Under the pieces are notes generated by a model. It was not told where the DNA came from. It did not search any database and saw only the letters and a program-made list of their open reading frames with translations. Both the position numbers and the translations under genes were made by a program. From CAZALT01 sp964485515 (GTDB lineage Bacteria; Actinomycetota; Acidimicrobiia; Acidimicrobiales; Acidimicrobilacustridaceae), in the NCBI GenBank assembly GCA_964485515.1, contig CAZALT010000121.1:1-10646 (forward strand): DNA of 10,646 nucleotides, given 5' to 3'. This document shows, piece after piece, positions 1-5,454 of the stretch; the first letter of the stretch is position 1, and the number at the start of each line of letters is the position of its first letter.

Positions 1-80
1 GACGGACGGAACGGGATCTCGCGCACGGGCGTCGGCGCACCGAGGGCGAGGGGCTGGAAGAAGTCCTTGGGGTTGCGCAC
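1..80 (-). CDS. N-terminus of a probable CoA-ester lyase (malyl-CoA lyase / HpcH-HpaI-CitE type), cut by window edge
   Basis: Only the first 26 codons are present, reading minus strand from GTG at 80 and leaving the window at base 1. The peptide begins MRNPKDFFQPLALGAP and continues with TPVREIPFRPS. From memory this resembles the N-terminus of Chloroflexus-type malyl-CoA/beta-methylmalyl-CoA lyase (a stretch like [20 protein letters not shown]). Those enzymes are Mg-dependent TIM-barrel lyases that cleave malyl-CoA to acetyl-CoA and glyoxylate or related products. The catalytic part lies outside, so substrate cannot be inferred. I chose GTG 80 because similarity begins there and a TAGGGT box sits 7 nt upstream. 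An in-frame ATG at 107 would add nine residues but has no better ribosome site. That it is a coding N-terminus is fairly likely; the family call is tentative. Confidence 0.5.
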   Translation of the reverse strand, partial: MRNPKDFFQPLALGAPTPVREIPFRP

Positions 81-87
81 GGCCGCG

Positions 88-93
88 ACCCTA
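88..93 (-). promoter_or_regulatory. -10 box (TAGGGT) for the lyase-like gene, predicted leaderless start
   Basis: On the minus strand the sequence reads CGGTAGGGTC, followed by 6 nt and then GTG at 80. TAGGGT fits the actinobacterial TANNNT -10 pattern, and a transcript starting about 7 nt downstream would begin at or next to the GTG. No good TTGACA-like -35 is seen; TTCTCG or TTTCTC at about 111-117 is weak. The same ten bases recur upstream of the solute-binding protein gene at 10381. Confidence 0.4.
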
Positions 94-174
94 CCGATCG
101 GTACCATCGGCGAGAAACTCGCTGAGGCTCCGTCAGATCACCCCGTACCGGGCCCTCGTCCGGGTCCAGATACA

Positions 175-205
175 GGAGATCCCCGGCTTGTGGCCGGGGA
201 TCTCC
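175..205 (-). terminator. Strong hairpin terminator downstream of the secreted-protein gene
   Basis: A perfect 13-bp stem (arms 175-187 and 193-205; outer bases GGAGATCCCCGG pair with CCGGGGATCTCC) encloses a 5-nt loop. It begins 21 nt after the stop codon of the gene ending at 227 and lies before the next minus-strand gene, so it most likely ends that transcript. There is no real U-tract after it (TGTATCTGG), as is common for actinobacterial terminators. The stem is self-complementary, but no plus-strand gene ends here. Confidence 0.65.
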
Positions 206-226
206 AACGGTCGGTGTCGCTGAGGA

Positions 227-1141
227 TCAGCCGGTGTAGCGAGGCGCCGCGACCGGCGCCACTGCTGCCGTGGTGGTCGTCGTCGTCGACGACGGCGACA
301 GGTCCACGACGCAGCTGGTCGCCAGGTACTCGACGACCGCGTCGACGTCGGGAGCGACAGCGGTGAAGATCGCCTCGATCGAGGCGATCTGCCCCTCGGT
401 CAACGCGGCGGCGTCGAAGCCGGCCTCCGAGAGGATCTGACCGAGCTGGATGTAGGCGACGGTCACCGCGTCCCACGACCCGGAGATGTCAGCCGGAGCC
501 ACCTCGCCGCCCGCGAGGAAGAGGTTGATCGACACCTCGAAGAGATCGGCGAGCTGTTCTGGCGTGAGCGTGTCGATGTCGCCGAACGAATCGATGAGGT
601 TGGCCAGCTCGCCGGCCTGTTCGACGACGACCGCGCACAGCTCAGCGGCGGTGCCGTCGGTGGTGTAGTCGTTGACGACGAGGACGTCGTAGGACTGGAC
701 GAACTCGGGCAGCGTCGTGAAGTCCCATGCGAAGTCGGCACCGATCGGGACCTCGCCCGGCGTGGCCTCGATGATGTCGCCGTTGCTCGTGGTGATGACC
801 ACCCAGGCATCGCCGGGCGCGGTGCCGAGGGCCGTCTCGACGACCTGGCAGCCAACCGATTCCTCGAAGTCGGTGTTGAGGACGGACTCGGTGACGCCGT
901 CGCGCTGACCATCGGTGAGGGTGAAGGGGTCGCTGATGCCGGCGGGCGTCGCGTCGACTTGCTGGTCGACGTCGTCGCACTCGACGGTGAACTCGAACTC
1001 GGTCGTGTCGGTCTCGCCCAGGACGAGCTTCTGGACGACGATCTCGGGCTCCTCCTGAGCCCCTGCAGGAGTGGTCGGGAGCGCGAACGCGCCCAGGGCG
1101 ACGATGGCCACACCTGCAGCCGCGAACTTACGGATCCTCAT
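227..1141 (-). CDS. Secreted acidic protein with a possible DUF5979-like beta domain and Thr-rich C-terminal tail
   Basis: The 304-residue product has a clear Sec signal peptide: basic start MRIRKF, hydrophobic core about 7-21, and probable cleavage after AGA at residue 28. Residues about 33-115 are beta-rich with paired cysteines (C54, C98) in a pattern like FTVECDD...DPFTLTDGQ...GCQVVET. This recalls the DUF5979/SpaA-like repeats of actinobacterial surface proteins, though the match is only suggestive. Residues about 165-280 look helical and carry C169 and C277. The tail is SSTTTTTTAAVAPVAAP and ends RYTG at the stop, with no membrane anchor. ATG 1141 is chosen over GTG 1168 because GGGAGG lies 6 nt upstream and the signal peptide begins there. 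It sits 106 nt downstream of the DUF885-like gene and ahead of a strong terminator. The function is unknown; an extracellular or wall-associated role is inferred. Confidence 0.75.
   Translation of the reverse strand: MRIRKFAAAGVAIVALGAFALPTTPAGAQEEPEIVVQKLVLGETDTTEFEFTVECDDVDQQVDATPAGISDPFTLTDGQRDGVTESVLNTDFEESVGCQVVETALGTAPGDAWVVITTSNGDIIEATPGEVPIGADFAWDFTTLPEFVQSYDVLVVNDYTTDGTAAELCAVVVEQAGELANLIDSFGDIDTLTPEQLADLFEVSINLFLAGGEVAPADISGSWDAVTVAYIQLGQILSEAGFDAAALTEGQIASIEAIFTAVAPDVDAVVEYLATSCVVDLSPSSTTTTTTAAVAPVAAPRYTG
367..390. repeat. Perfect 24-bp palindrome inside the secreted-protein gene
   Basis: Bases 367-390 read the same on both strands, centred on GATC at 377-380. On the minus strand they encode the stretch QIASIEAIF (about residues 251-259). 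It may be a by-product of GC-rich codon choice in a helix of repeated I, A and E residues, since ATC, GCC, GAG and GCG complement one another. Confidence 0.6.
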
Positions 1142-1195
1142 CAGTTGCCTCCCAGCAAGAGTTACCACCGCGTGCCATGTCGCCGCGGCCGCAAG

Positions 1196-1201
1196 ATCCT
1201 A
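1196..1201 (-). promoter_or_regulatory. Possible -10 box (TAGGAT) for the secreted-protein gene
   Basis: TAGGAT lies in the 106-nt gap between the DUF885-like gene and the secreted-protein gene, 54 nt before ATG 1141. It matches the actinobacterial TANNNT form. No clear -35 is visible at 17-18 nt. If used, the gene has a leader of about 45-50 nt containing its GGGAGG ribosome site. Read-through from the upstream operon is equally possible. Confidence 0.3.
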
Positions 1202-1247
1202 CTGCCATGTTCGTGAGCACGGTAGGCCGAGCGCTTCTCTCGCCCGA

Positions 1248-2453
1248 TCAGGCGAGGTCGGCCGGGATCAGCGGCTCGTCGAGGAGTCGGGCGAAATTGG
1301 TCGGATCGCCGTCGGTGAAGGACCGGCACAGCCGATAGCCCTCGACATAGCAGGAGATGTACGCCCGCCAGGTCTCGTCGGTCAGGAACGCCACGGCCTT
1401 CTCGGCACGGTCGTGCGGGAGCATCGACCACCGTTCGAGGTACGCCACGGCGTCCTCCGCCGGCGCTCCGTCCTCGTTCAACAGCCACGCCGCGTTGGCT
1501 CGCACCGCGTCGAGGGAGTGCGCAGCCCGCCGGACCTCGGCCACCAGGTCGGCGTCATAGGAGATGCCCAGACCGGTGAGGTGCGCATCCAGCACCGGTT
1601 CGGGGTTGGCCCCGAGCAGCACTTCGAGCCCGAGGTCGGCGAGGCCCTCGGCGAGGAGGCACTGCGGTGTGCCGACGAGGAAGATCGTCTCCTCCAGGTG
1701 GTCGCGCTCACGCACCAGCCCGACCTCCTTGCGACAGTGCTCGGTGTGATGACCCGGGTAGGCCTCGTGGGCCACGAGGTGACCCAACGAGGTGGCGAGC
1801 ACGGGCAGGTCGACGTTGATCGCCACCCGGCTGCGCAATCTGCCCTCGTAGTAGTTGAAGCCCGACCACGGCTTGTTCGTCGCCAGCTCCCACTCGACGT
1901 GCTCGCCCTCGGGCAGGCCGAACATCTGGTCGGTCCGAGCACGGAAGTCCTCGGCGATGCTCCGCATCACCGGTTCGACCAGATCCGGATCGATCGCCTG
2001 CGCCTCGCGCCAGCTTGCGTAGCGCTCACCGACCGGTCCCGACCCGGGGAGGACCTCGTCGAGCAGGCGTTGAGCATCGGCGAATTGCTCCTCGGGGCGG
2101 AACCAGGGCCTGACGCCGTAGCAGAGCTCGACCTCGTCGGCGTAGCTGATCTCCTCCCCCACCAGCTTGCGGGCGCTGGTGTGCAGGCCAACCGTTTGGG
2201 CACGAATCCACCGGCGACGCGCCGCGCCCAGCTCGTCACCGGCCCCGCCGTCCAGGTCGGCGATCAGCCGGGCTGCTTCGTCGACGAGCACAGCTGCGGG
2301 CGTGACCGGATCGGCCTCGACCCGGTCCGCGAGCACCGGCGGCCCGTAGTACGCGTCGACGAATCCGTCGACGTGGCGACCGAGCCGGAGCCCGATCTCG
2401 AGGTACCGCTCGACGATCGGGGACGAGGGTCGAGGGTCGGCCACGGCGCTCAC
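1248..2453 (-). CDS. DUF885-like putative zinc metallopeptidase
   Basis: The 401-residue cytosolic protein has no signal peptide or membrane segment. Its key motif is HEAYPGHHTEH at residues 229-239, followed about 33 residues later by LLAEGLADLGLE with E269. An HE-x-x-PGHH motif with a downstream Glu is typical of the DUF885 family, thought to be gluzincin-like peptidases with the two histidines and distal glutamate as zinc ligands. The N-terminal half is mostly helical, also as expected. The substrate is not known, and DUF885 proteins are often longer (about 500-600 residues), so this is a short form. The start is GTG 2453, 13 nt after the dienelactone hydrolase stop, so the two genes are probably co-transcribed. 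The ribosome site is weak (GGATCC), and GTG 2444 is an alternative start. Fold and motif are confident; activity is inferred. Confidence 0.8.
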   Translation of the reverse strand: MSAVADPRPSSPIVERYLEIGLRLGRHVDGFVDAYYGPPVLADRVEADPVTPAAVLVDEAARLIADLDGGAGDELGAARRRWIRAQTVGLHTSARKLVGEEISYADEVELCYGVRPWFRPEEQFADAQRLLDEVLPGSGPVGERYASWREAQAIDPDLVEPVMRSIAEDFRARTDQMFGLPEGEHVEWELATNKPWSGFNYYEGRLRSRVAINVDLPVLATSLGHLVAHEAYPGHHTEHCRKEVGLVRERDHLEETIFLVGTPQCLLAEGLADLGLEVLLGANPEPVLDAHLTGLGISYDADLVAEVRRAAHSLDAVRANAAWLLNEDGAPAEDAVAYLERWSMLPHDRAEKAVAFLTDETWRAYISCYVEGYRLCRSFTDGDPTNFARLLDEPLIPADLA

Positions 2454-2466
2454 AGACCGGATCCGA

Positions 2467-3153
2467 TCAGCCGAGCTGGTCGTGCAGGAACGCGACGGCG
2501 CTGCGGAACGCCACGTCCGAGGTGCCAGGGTCGTGGACCTCGGGTCGGGTGTCGTTGAAGAAGGCGTGCTGGACGCCGGGGTGGATGATGATCTCCACGT
2601 CCTTGCCGTGGGCCTTCAGGGTCCGCTCGAACTCGCGCACCTTGTCGGGGTTGAAGAACCCGTCGTTCTCGGCGAAGTGCCCGAGGATCGAGGCGTCGAG
2701 CTTCGACCAGTCGGGGTCGAAGTCGGGCCAGGGCATGATGCCGTAGAAGGGCACAGCCGCCGAGATCGCATCGGGACGGACCGCAGCCAGGTAGAGCGCG
2801 AGGCCCCCACCCATGCAGAAGCCCGTCACCCCGACGGTCTCGCTGGTGACGGCGTCGAGGGACAAGAGGTGGTCGGCGGCGCCACCCATGTCCTTCGCGG
2901 CTTCGGCCATGCGCAGCGCCATCATCAGCTTGCCCGCCTCGTCGGGTTCGGTGGTCGCCGTGCCGTGGTACAGATCCGGCGCCAGGGCGACGAACCCCGC
3001 CGCAGCGAACCGGTCGCACACGTCTTTGATGTGCGCCACGATCCCCCACCACTCCTGGATGACCACCAGGCCGGGACCGGAGCCCGAGGCGGGCACCGCC
3101 AGGTAGCCCTGGCAGGTGCCGCCGTTGCTCGCGAACTCCACCATCTCACCCAT
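2467..3153 (-). CDS. Dienelactone hydrolase family alpha/beta hydrolase
   Basis: The 228-residue product has the full dienelactone hydrolase layout: QEWWG at 33-37 with the conserved Glu E34, the nucleophile elbow GFCMGGG with C113, D164 in AENDGF, and H196 in PGVQHAFFND. The Cys-Asp-His triad is therefore intact. Classical members hydrolyse dienelactone to maleylacetate in chloroaromatic breakdown, but most genomic paralogues have unknown substrates, and no chlorocatechol genes are nearby. ATG 3153 is strongly supported by AAGGAG exactly 6 nt upstream. The reading frame stays open back to 3516, but that extension overlaps the upstream gene, is Ser/Arg-rich shadow sequence and is not part of the family. 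It sits 82 nt after the IF-2B-like gene, with its own probable promoter region, and 13 nt before the DUF885-like gene. Confidence 0.9.
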   Translation of the reverse strand: MGEMVEFASNGGTCQGYLAVPASGSGPGLVVIQEWWGIVAHIKDVCDRFAAAGFVALAPDLYHGTATTEPDEAGKLMMALRMAEAAKDMGGAADHLLSLDAVTSETVGVTGFCMGGGLALYLAAVRPDAISAAVPFYGIMPWPDFDPDWSKLDASILGHFAENDGFFNPDKVREFERTLKAHGKDVEIIIHPGVQHAFFNDTRPEVHDPGTSDVAFRSAVAFLHDQLG

Positions 3154-3208
3154 CGTCAGCTCCTTCGGGTCGGTTCCGGTCGCACCTCGCCGGATCTCCT
3201 CGTCGGTC

Positions 3209-3263
3209 ACGCTACCGAAGTCAGAACACTCGAGGTCAGAACACTCGACCTCTGAACAGTTCA
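3209..3263 (-). promoter_or_regulatory. Probable promoter with three 15-bp direct repeats upstream of the dienelactone hydrolase gene
   Basis: On the plus strand two nearly identical 15-mers lie head to tail at 3219-3233 and 3234-3248 (shared core TCAGAACACTCGA, 14 of 15 identical). A degenerate third copy is at 3249-3263 (9 of 15). An inverted pair GAGGTC (3232-3237) and GACCTC (3247-3252) overlaps them. On the minus strand TAGCGT at 3209-3214 can serve as the -10, with TGACCT at 3233-3238 as a -35 at 18 nt. The repeats would then cover the -35 region, where an activator or repressor could bind. Copy three lies within the last codons of the upstream gene. The promoter and operator roles are inferred from layout only. 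Confidence 0.45.
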
Positions 3264-4036
3264 GCGACGATCGGGCAATCGGTCCGCTCGAGCGCCTCGG
3301 GCACCGGTTCCGGGCCCTGGGCCCCGGCGATGCGATCGACCAGCTCGAGCGGGACGAGCTCATCGTCGCGGTCCCACGGATCGCCGACGTCGAGCTGTCC
3401 CACGAGGCCATCCCACATCCGAGACGGAAGGAGGCGGCCGGTCCCGGCCACCAACCACAGAGGAACCGATGACGTCCTGGCCAGTGCGGCGGCAGCACGC
3501 GAACCCGCAGGCGCAAGCGCGTCGGTGGGGCCGACGGCCGACGCCTCGATCACGACGAGATCGGCCTCGGCGACCGCCGAGCCCAGCCCTGCGAGCGGCA
3601 CGCCGACGGCATCGACATCGGCCCGCACGAGGTGTCCCACCAACGACGAGCCCTCGTCGAAGGCGTCGACCACGAGCACGTCGAGATCGCCTCGTCGGGC
3701 GACGGCGCTCGCCGTCACCTCGGGCCACCCGAGGATCACGACGGTCGCATCCTGCGGGAACGCGAACGACAGCTCGCGGGCGGTGGGGTCGGCCTCGATG
3801 AGACCAGCCGCCTCCCAGATCTCCTGGCTCGGATCGTTCGACGAAAGCACCCGGGCCGCGAACCAGACGAGCGGACCCGAGGTGGGCTGACGGACCACGA
3901 TGCGACGGCAGGCCGTGACGAGCCCCTGTGGGTCGCCGCTGAACGAGGCCAAGGCACGCGCTGTCTCGGACACGAGCGCCGACTGGGCCGCGCCCGAGGC
4001 TCGAGCGACGTAGCGAAGGCGCTCGATGGGATGCAT
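3236..4036 (-). CDS. Initiation factor 2B-like protein (eIF-2B alpha/beta/delta-type fold)
   Basis: The 266-residue cytosolic protein has a helical N-terminal region (1-90) and a Rossmann-like C-terminal region. The latter includes DLDVLVVDAFDEGSSLVGHL (118-137), then ADLVVIEASAVGPTDALAPA (158-177) and VPLWLVAG (191-198). The acidic residue followed by AVGPT and a small-residue helix matches the IF-2B/ribose-1,5-bisphosphate isomerase/MtnA superfamily. Bacterial members include methylthioribose-1-phosphate isomerase, but this copy is shorter and I do not recognise its catalytic motifs, so the substrate is unknown. ATG 4036 is chosen because upstream in-frame starts would translate the 53-bp palindrome and because TAGCCT lies 8 nt upstream. 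No Shine-Dalgarno is seen, so the start may be leaderless. The stop overlaps the repeat cluster before the dienelactone hydrolase gene. Confidence 0.65.
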   Translation of the reverse strand: MHPIERLRYVARASGAAQSALVSETARALASFSGDPQGLVTACRRIVVRQPTSGPLVWFAARVLSSNDPSQEIWEAAGLIEADPTARELSFAFPQDATVVILGWPEVTASAVARRGDLDVLVVDAFDEGSSLVGHLVRADVDAVGVPLAGLGSAVAEADLVVIEASAVGPTDALAPAGSRAAAALARTSSVPLWLVAGTGRLLPSRMWDGLVGQLDVGDPWDRDDELVPLELVDRIAGAQGPEPVPEALERTDCPIVAELFRGRVF

Positions 4037-4044
4037 GACGACGA

Positions 4045-4050
4045 AGGCTA
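4045..4050 (-). promoter_or_regulatory. -10 box (TAGCCT) for the IF-2B-like gene, predicted leaderless
   Basis: The minus strand reads CCGGTAGCCT, then TCGTCGTC and ATG at 4036. The 8-nt spacing puts the transcript start within a base or two of the ATG, and no ribosome site intervenes. The expected -35 region, at about 4068-4074, falls inside the left arm of the 53-bp palindrome. Confidence 0.4.
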
Positions 4051-4064
4051 CCGGCGCCCATTTC

Positions 4065-4117
4065 CCGAAATTGCGTACCGCTCCGTCGTGCAACGACGGC
4101 GAGGTACGCAATTTCGG
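4065..4117. repeat. 53-bp near-perfect palindromic element (long stem-loop)
   Basis: Outer arms 4065-4079 and 4103-4117 are a perfect 15-bp inverted repeat (CCGAAATTGCGTACC with its complement). Inside it, after two mismatches flanking one pair, lies a second perfect 7-bp stem (4083-4089 with 4093-4099) closing on a 3-nt loop. It starts 10 nt after the stop of the membrane-protein gene and ends just upstream of the IF-2B-like promoter. It could be a transcription terminator, although no U-tract follows. It could also be a dispersed REP-like palindromic unit, or an operator overlapping the -35 region. Its AT content is higher than that of its surroundings. Confidence 0.8.
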
Positions 4118-4127
4118 TCCGATCGGC

Positions 4128-4607
4128 TCAGAGCCCGGGCTTCCAGATCATCAGGAACAGCATGACGACCAGGATCAGATGGGAGACACCGGTGAGCGCC
4201 GAGGCGATCTTGGCCGCCTGCTCATCTCCCTCACCGACTCGGCGCAGAGCAGGGACGATGACACCGAGGTAGAGGCCGACGAGCACGAGCCACAGCAGCA
4301 CGGCGGTCATGAGCCACGGCTGGGACACCGAGTAGATCGGCTCGGGTTCGGGTGCGCCGGCGATGCCATCAGGTTTGCTCATCCCCGCCACGCCGAACCC
4401 GATCAATCCGGTGACGATCATGGCGGGTAGCGAGACCCGCATCCCCGCCGCGGCCTGGTTCTTGGCCACGACCGGCCCGGAACCTTCCTGCTGGGAGAGC
4501 CGCAGGACCATCGGGTTCACGAAGGCCGCCCCAAAGGCGATGATGGCGCCCAGGACGTGGATGAGCAGCACGATGTTGTAGGCGGTCGAACCGATGGCGG
4601 CGAGCAC
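4128..4607 (-). CDS. Four-helix integral membrane protein, DUF2269-like
   Basis: The 159-residue protein has four predicted membrane segments at about 10-32, 58-76, 98-119 and 138-155. A short loop (83-92, APEPEPIYSV) lies between the second and third. Early features such as H17 in LLIHVLG and FVNPMVLRL, with an RVSLPAM helix start, resemble the DUF2269 family of small membrane proteins of unknown function. The start is GTG 4607 because GAGGAG sits exactly 6 nt upstream. The longer in-frame start at 4664 would prepend an unlikely Arg/His-rich leader. It is divergent from the thioredoxin-like gene across 109 bp and is followed after 10 nt by the palindromic element. The family call is moderate, and no function can be given. 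Confidence 0.7.
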   Translation of the reverse strand: MLAAIGSTAYNIVLLIHVLGAIIAFGAAFVNPMVLRLSQQEGSGPVVAKNQAAAGMRVSLPAMIVTGLIGFGVAGMSKPDGIAGAPEPEPIYSVSQPWLMTAVLLWLVLVGLYLGVIVPALRRVGEGDEQAAKIASALTGVSHLILVVMLFLMIWKPGL

Positions 4608-4716
4608 GAGGGTCTCCTCAGCGTTGAGTGGATGCGAGCGGCGATGCACGCCCGCGCGTCCCACGCAGCGGCTCGCGGTTGTGCCCGGTCGAACCTACCC
4701 GCGCTAACTTTCCGGC
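4608..4716. promoter_or_regulatory. Divergent promoter region; TAACTT -10 at 4705-4710 for the plus-strand gene
   Basis: This 109-bp gap separates two divergent starts. On the plus strand TAACTT (4705-4710) is 6 nt before GTG 4717 with no Shine-Dalgarno, so the plus gene is predicted to be leaderless. A TTGTGC at 4679-4684 is the nearest -35 candidate but its 20-nt spacing is long. On the minus strand TAGGTT (4692-4697) is a possible -10, which would give the membrane-protein gene a leader of about 75 nt carrying its GAGGAG site. If both are real the two -10 boxes are only 7 nt apart and would compete. Confidence 0.4.
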
Positions 4717-5205
4717 GTGCCAACCGACGTCGCTCTCGAAACTTCGCTCACCCGGCTCGGTGGAGAGTCCCGCCCGCTGGACGAGTGGACCACCACGTTC
4801 CACCTCGCACTGATCGTGCTCGACCCGTACACCTACGAGAGCGCCTGGATCCTCAACACGGCAGGCCGCATCCTGCGCACCTTCGGCGAGGCCGACTGCC
4901 GTACGGCGTTCCTCGTCACAGCCGATCAGGACGAGGCCAAGGCGTTCCTCGGCCCATGGGCCGACGAGTTCCTCGCCTTCGTCGACCCCGATCGCGCCAC
5001 GGTCAAGGCGCTGGGCCTCGAGGCCCTGCCGGCCTTCGTGCACATCAACCAGGCCAACGTCATCGACGCCTCGGCCGAGGGATGGGACCCCGACAGCTGG
5101 CGCGACGTGGCCGTCAACCTCGCCGAGGTCATGAGCTGGCACCGACCGGAGATCCCCGCCAACGGAGATCCCCGCCCCTACGCCGGCACGCCGGCGATTC
5201 CCTGA
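4717..5205 (+). CDS. Thioredoxin-fold-like protein lacking a CxxC active site
   Basis: This 162-residue protein is the only plus-strand gene. Its pattern fits a TlpA/peroxiredoxin-like thioredoxin fold: a beta strand HLALIVLDPYTYES (29-42) leading into a helix, a second strand TAFLVTAD (63-70), then EFLAFVDPDRATVKALGLEALPAFVHIN. In that last stretch P105 is the probable cis-proline before the final strand pair. Where CxxC would be, the sequence is DPYTYESA, and the only cysteine is C61. It is therefore unlikely to be a dithiol oxidoreductase and may be a structural or protein-binding derivative. The start is GTG 4717, supported by the -10 box 6 nt upstream. It has no signal peptide, so it is probably cytosolic. 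It stands alone, convergent with fumC. The fold is inferred by pattern, and the function is unknown. Confidence 0.7.
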   Translation: MPTDVALETSLTRLGGESRPLDEWTTTFHLALIVLDPYTYESAWILNTAGRILRTFGEADCRTAFLVTADQDEAKAFLGPWADEFLAFVDPDRATVKALGLEALPAFVHINQANVIDASAEGWDPDSWRDVAVNLAEVMSWHRPEIPANGDPRPYAGTPAIP

Positions 5206-5454
5206 CGGGTTTCGGGCTAGGGGTTTCGGGTTCACTCGTTCCGCTTCGCTCCACTCCGTTCACCCGAGTTCTGGAGGACCGGCTTCGCCGGTCACTTGTT
5301 GGACTCGTCGGAGCAAGCTCCTCCTCGACGCCGAGGCAATGCCCCGGACCCCGTTCCGGGGCTGCCGCCCCGATACCCCGCTGGGGCCGCGCCCCCTCTC
5401 CCCCACCTCCTCCCCCACCTCGCGCTCGGACCCACGAACCCGAAACCGAAACCT
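5206..5454. repeat. Hairpin-rich non-coding island between convergent genes
   Basis: No gene is visible in these 249 bp. They hold a long-range 12-bp inverted repeat (GGTTTCGGGTTC at 5222-5233, complement at 5436-5447) bracketing several local hairpins. These are GACCGGC/GCCGGTC (5277-5293), GGAGC/GCTCC (5310-5321) and GCCCCGGA/TCCGGGGC (5341-5362). The left part contains ACTCG...CGAGT and C/T-rich text such as TTCCGCTTCGCTCCACTCCG; the right part is a C-rich tract (about 5385-5419). A half-site GGTTTCGGG also occurs at 5208-5216. It probably serves as a bidirectional terminator zone. The style resembles dispersed intergenic repeats of high-GC actinobacteria, which I cannot verify here. Confidence 0.6.
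5277..5293. terminator. Possible bidirectional terminator hairpin after the thioredoxin-like gene
   Basis: A 7-bp perfect GC-rich stem (GACCGGC with GCCGGTC) with a TTC loop lies 72 nt after the plus-strand stop and 162 nt after the fumC stop. There is no U-tract. It is one of three hairpins in the convergent gap, and any of them could end either transcript. Confidence 0.35.

Noticed and set aside
1071..2558. 495-codon plus-strand open frame opposite the DUF885-like gene
   Set aside because: Antisense shadow; the minus-strand product has the HE-x-x-PGHH motif and a coherent fold, while this one has neither.
3254..3262. GAACAGTTC as a LexA/SOS box
   Set aside because: Actinobacterial LexA boxes have GAAC and GTTC separated by four bases; here only one base lies between them.
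3154..3516. N-terminal extension of the dienelactone hydrolase frame to 3516
   Set aside because: The extension overlaps the IF-2B-like gene in another frame, is Ser/Arg-rich, and ignores the AAGGAG site exactly 6 nt before ATG 3153.
4037..4111. Extension of the IF-2B-like gene upstream to 4111
   Set aside because: It would translate the 53-bp palindrome into an odd leader (MRTSPSLHDGAVRNFG), and the TAGCCT box fits a start at 4036.
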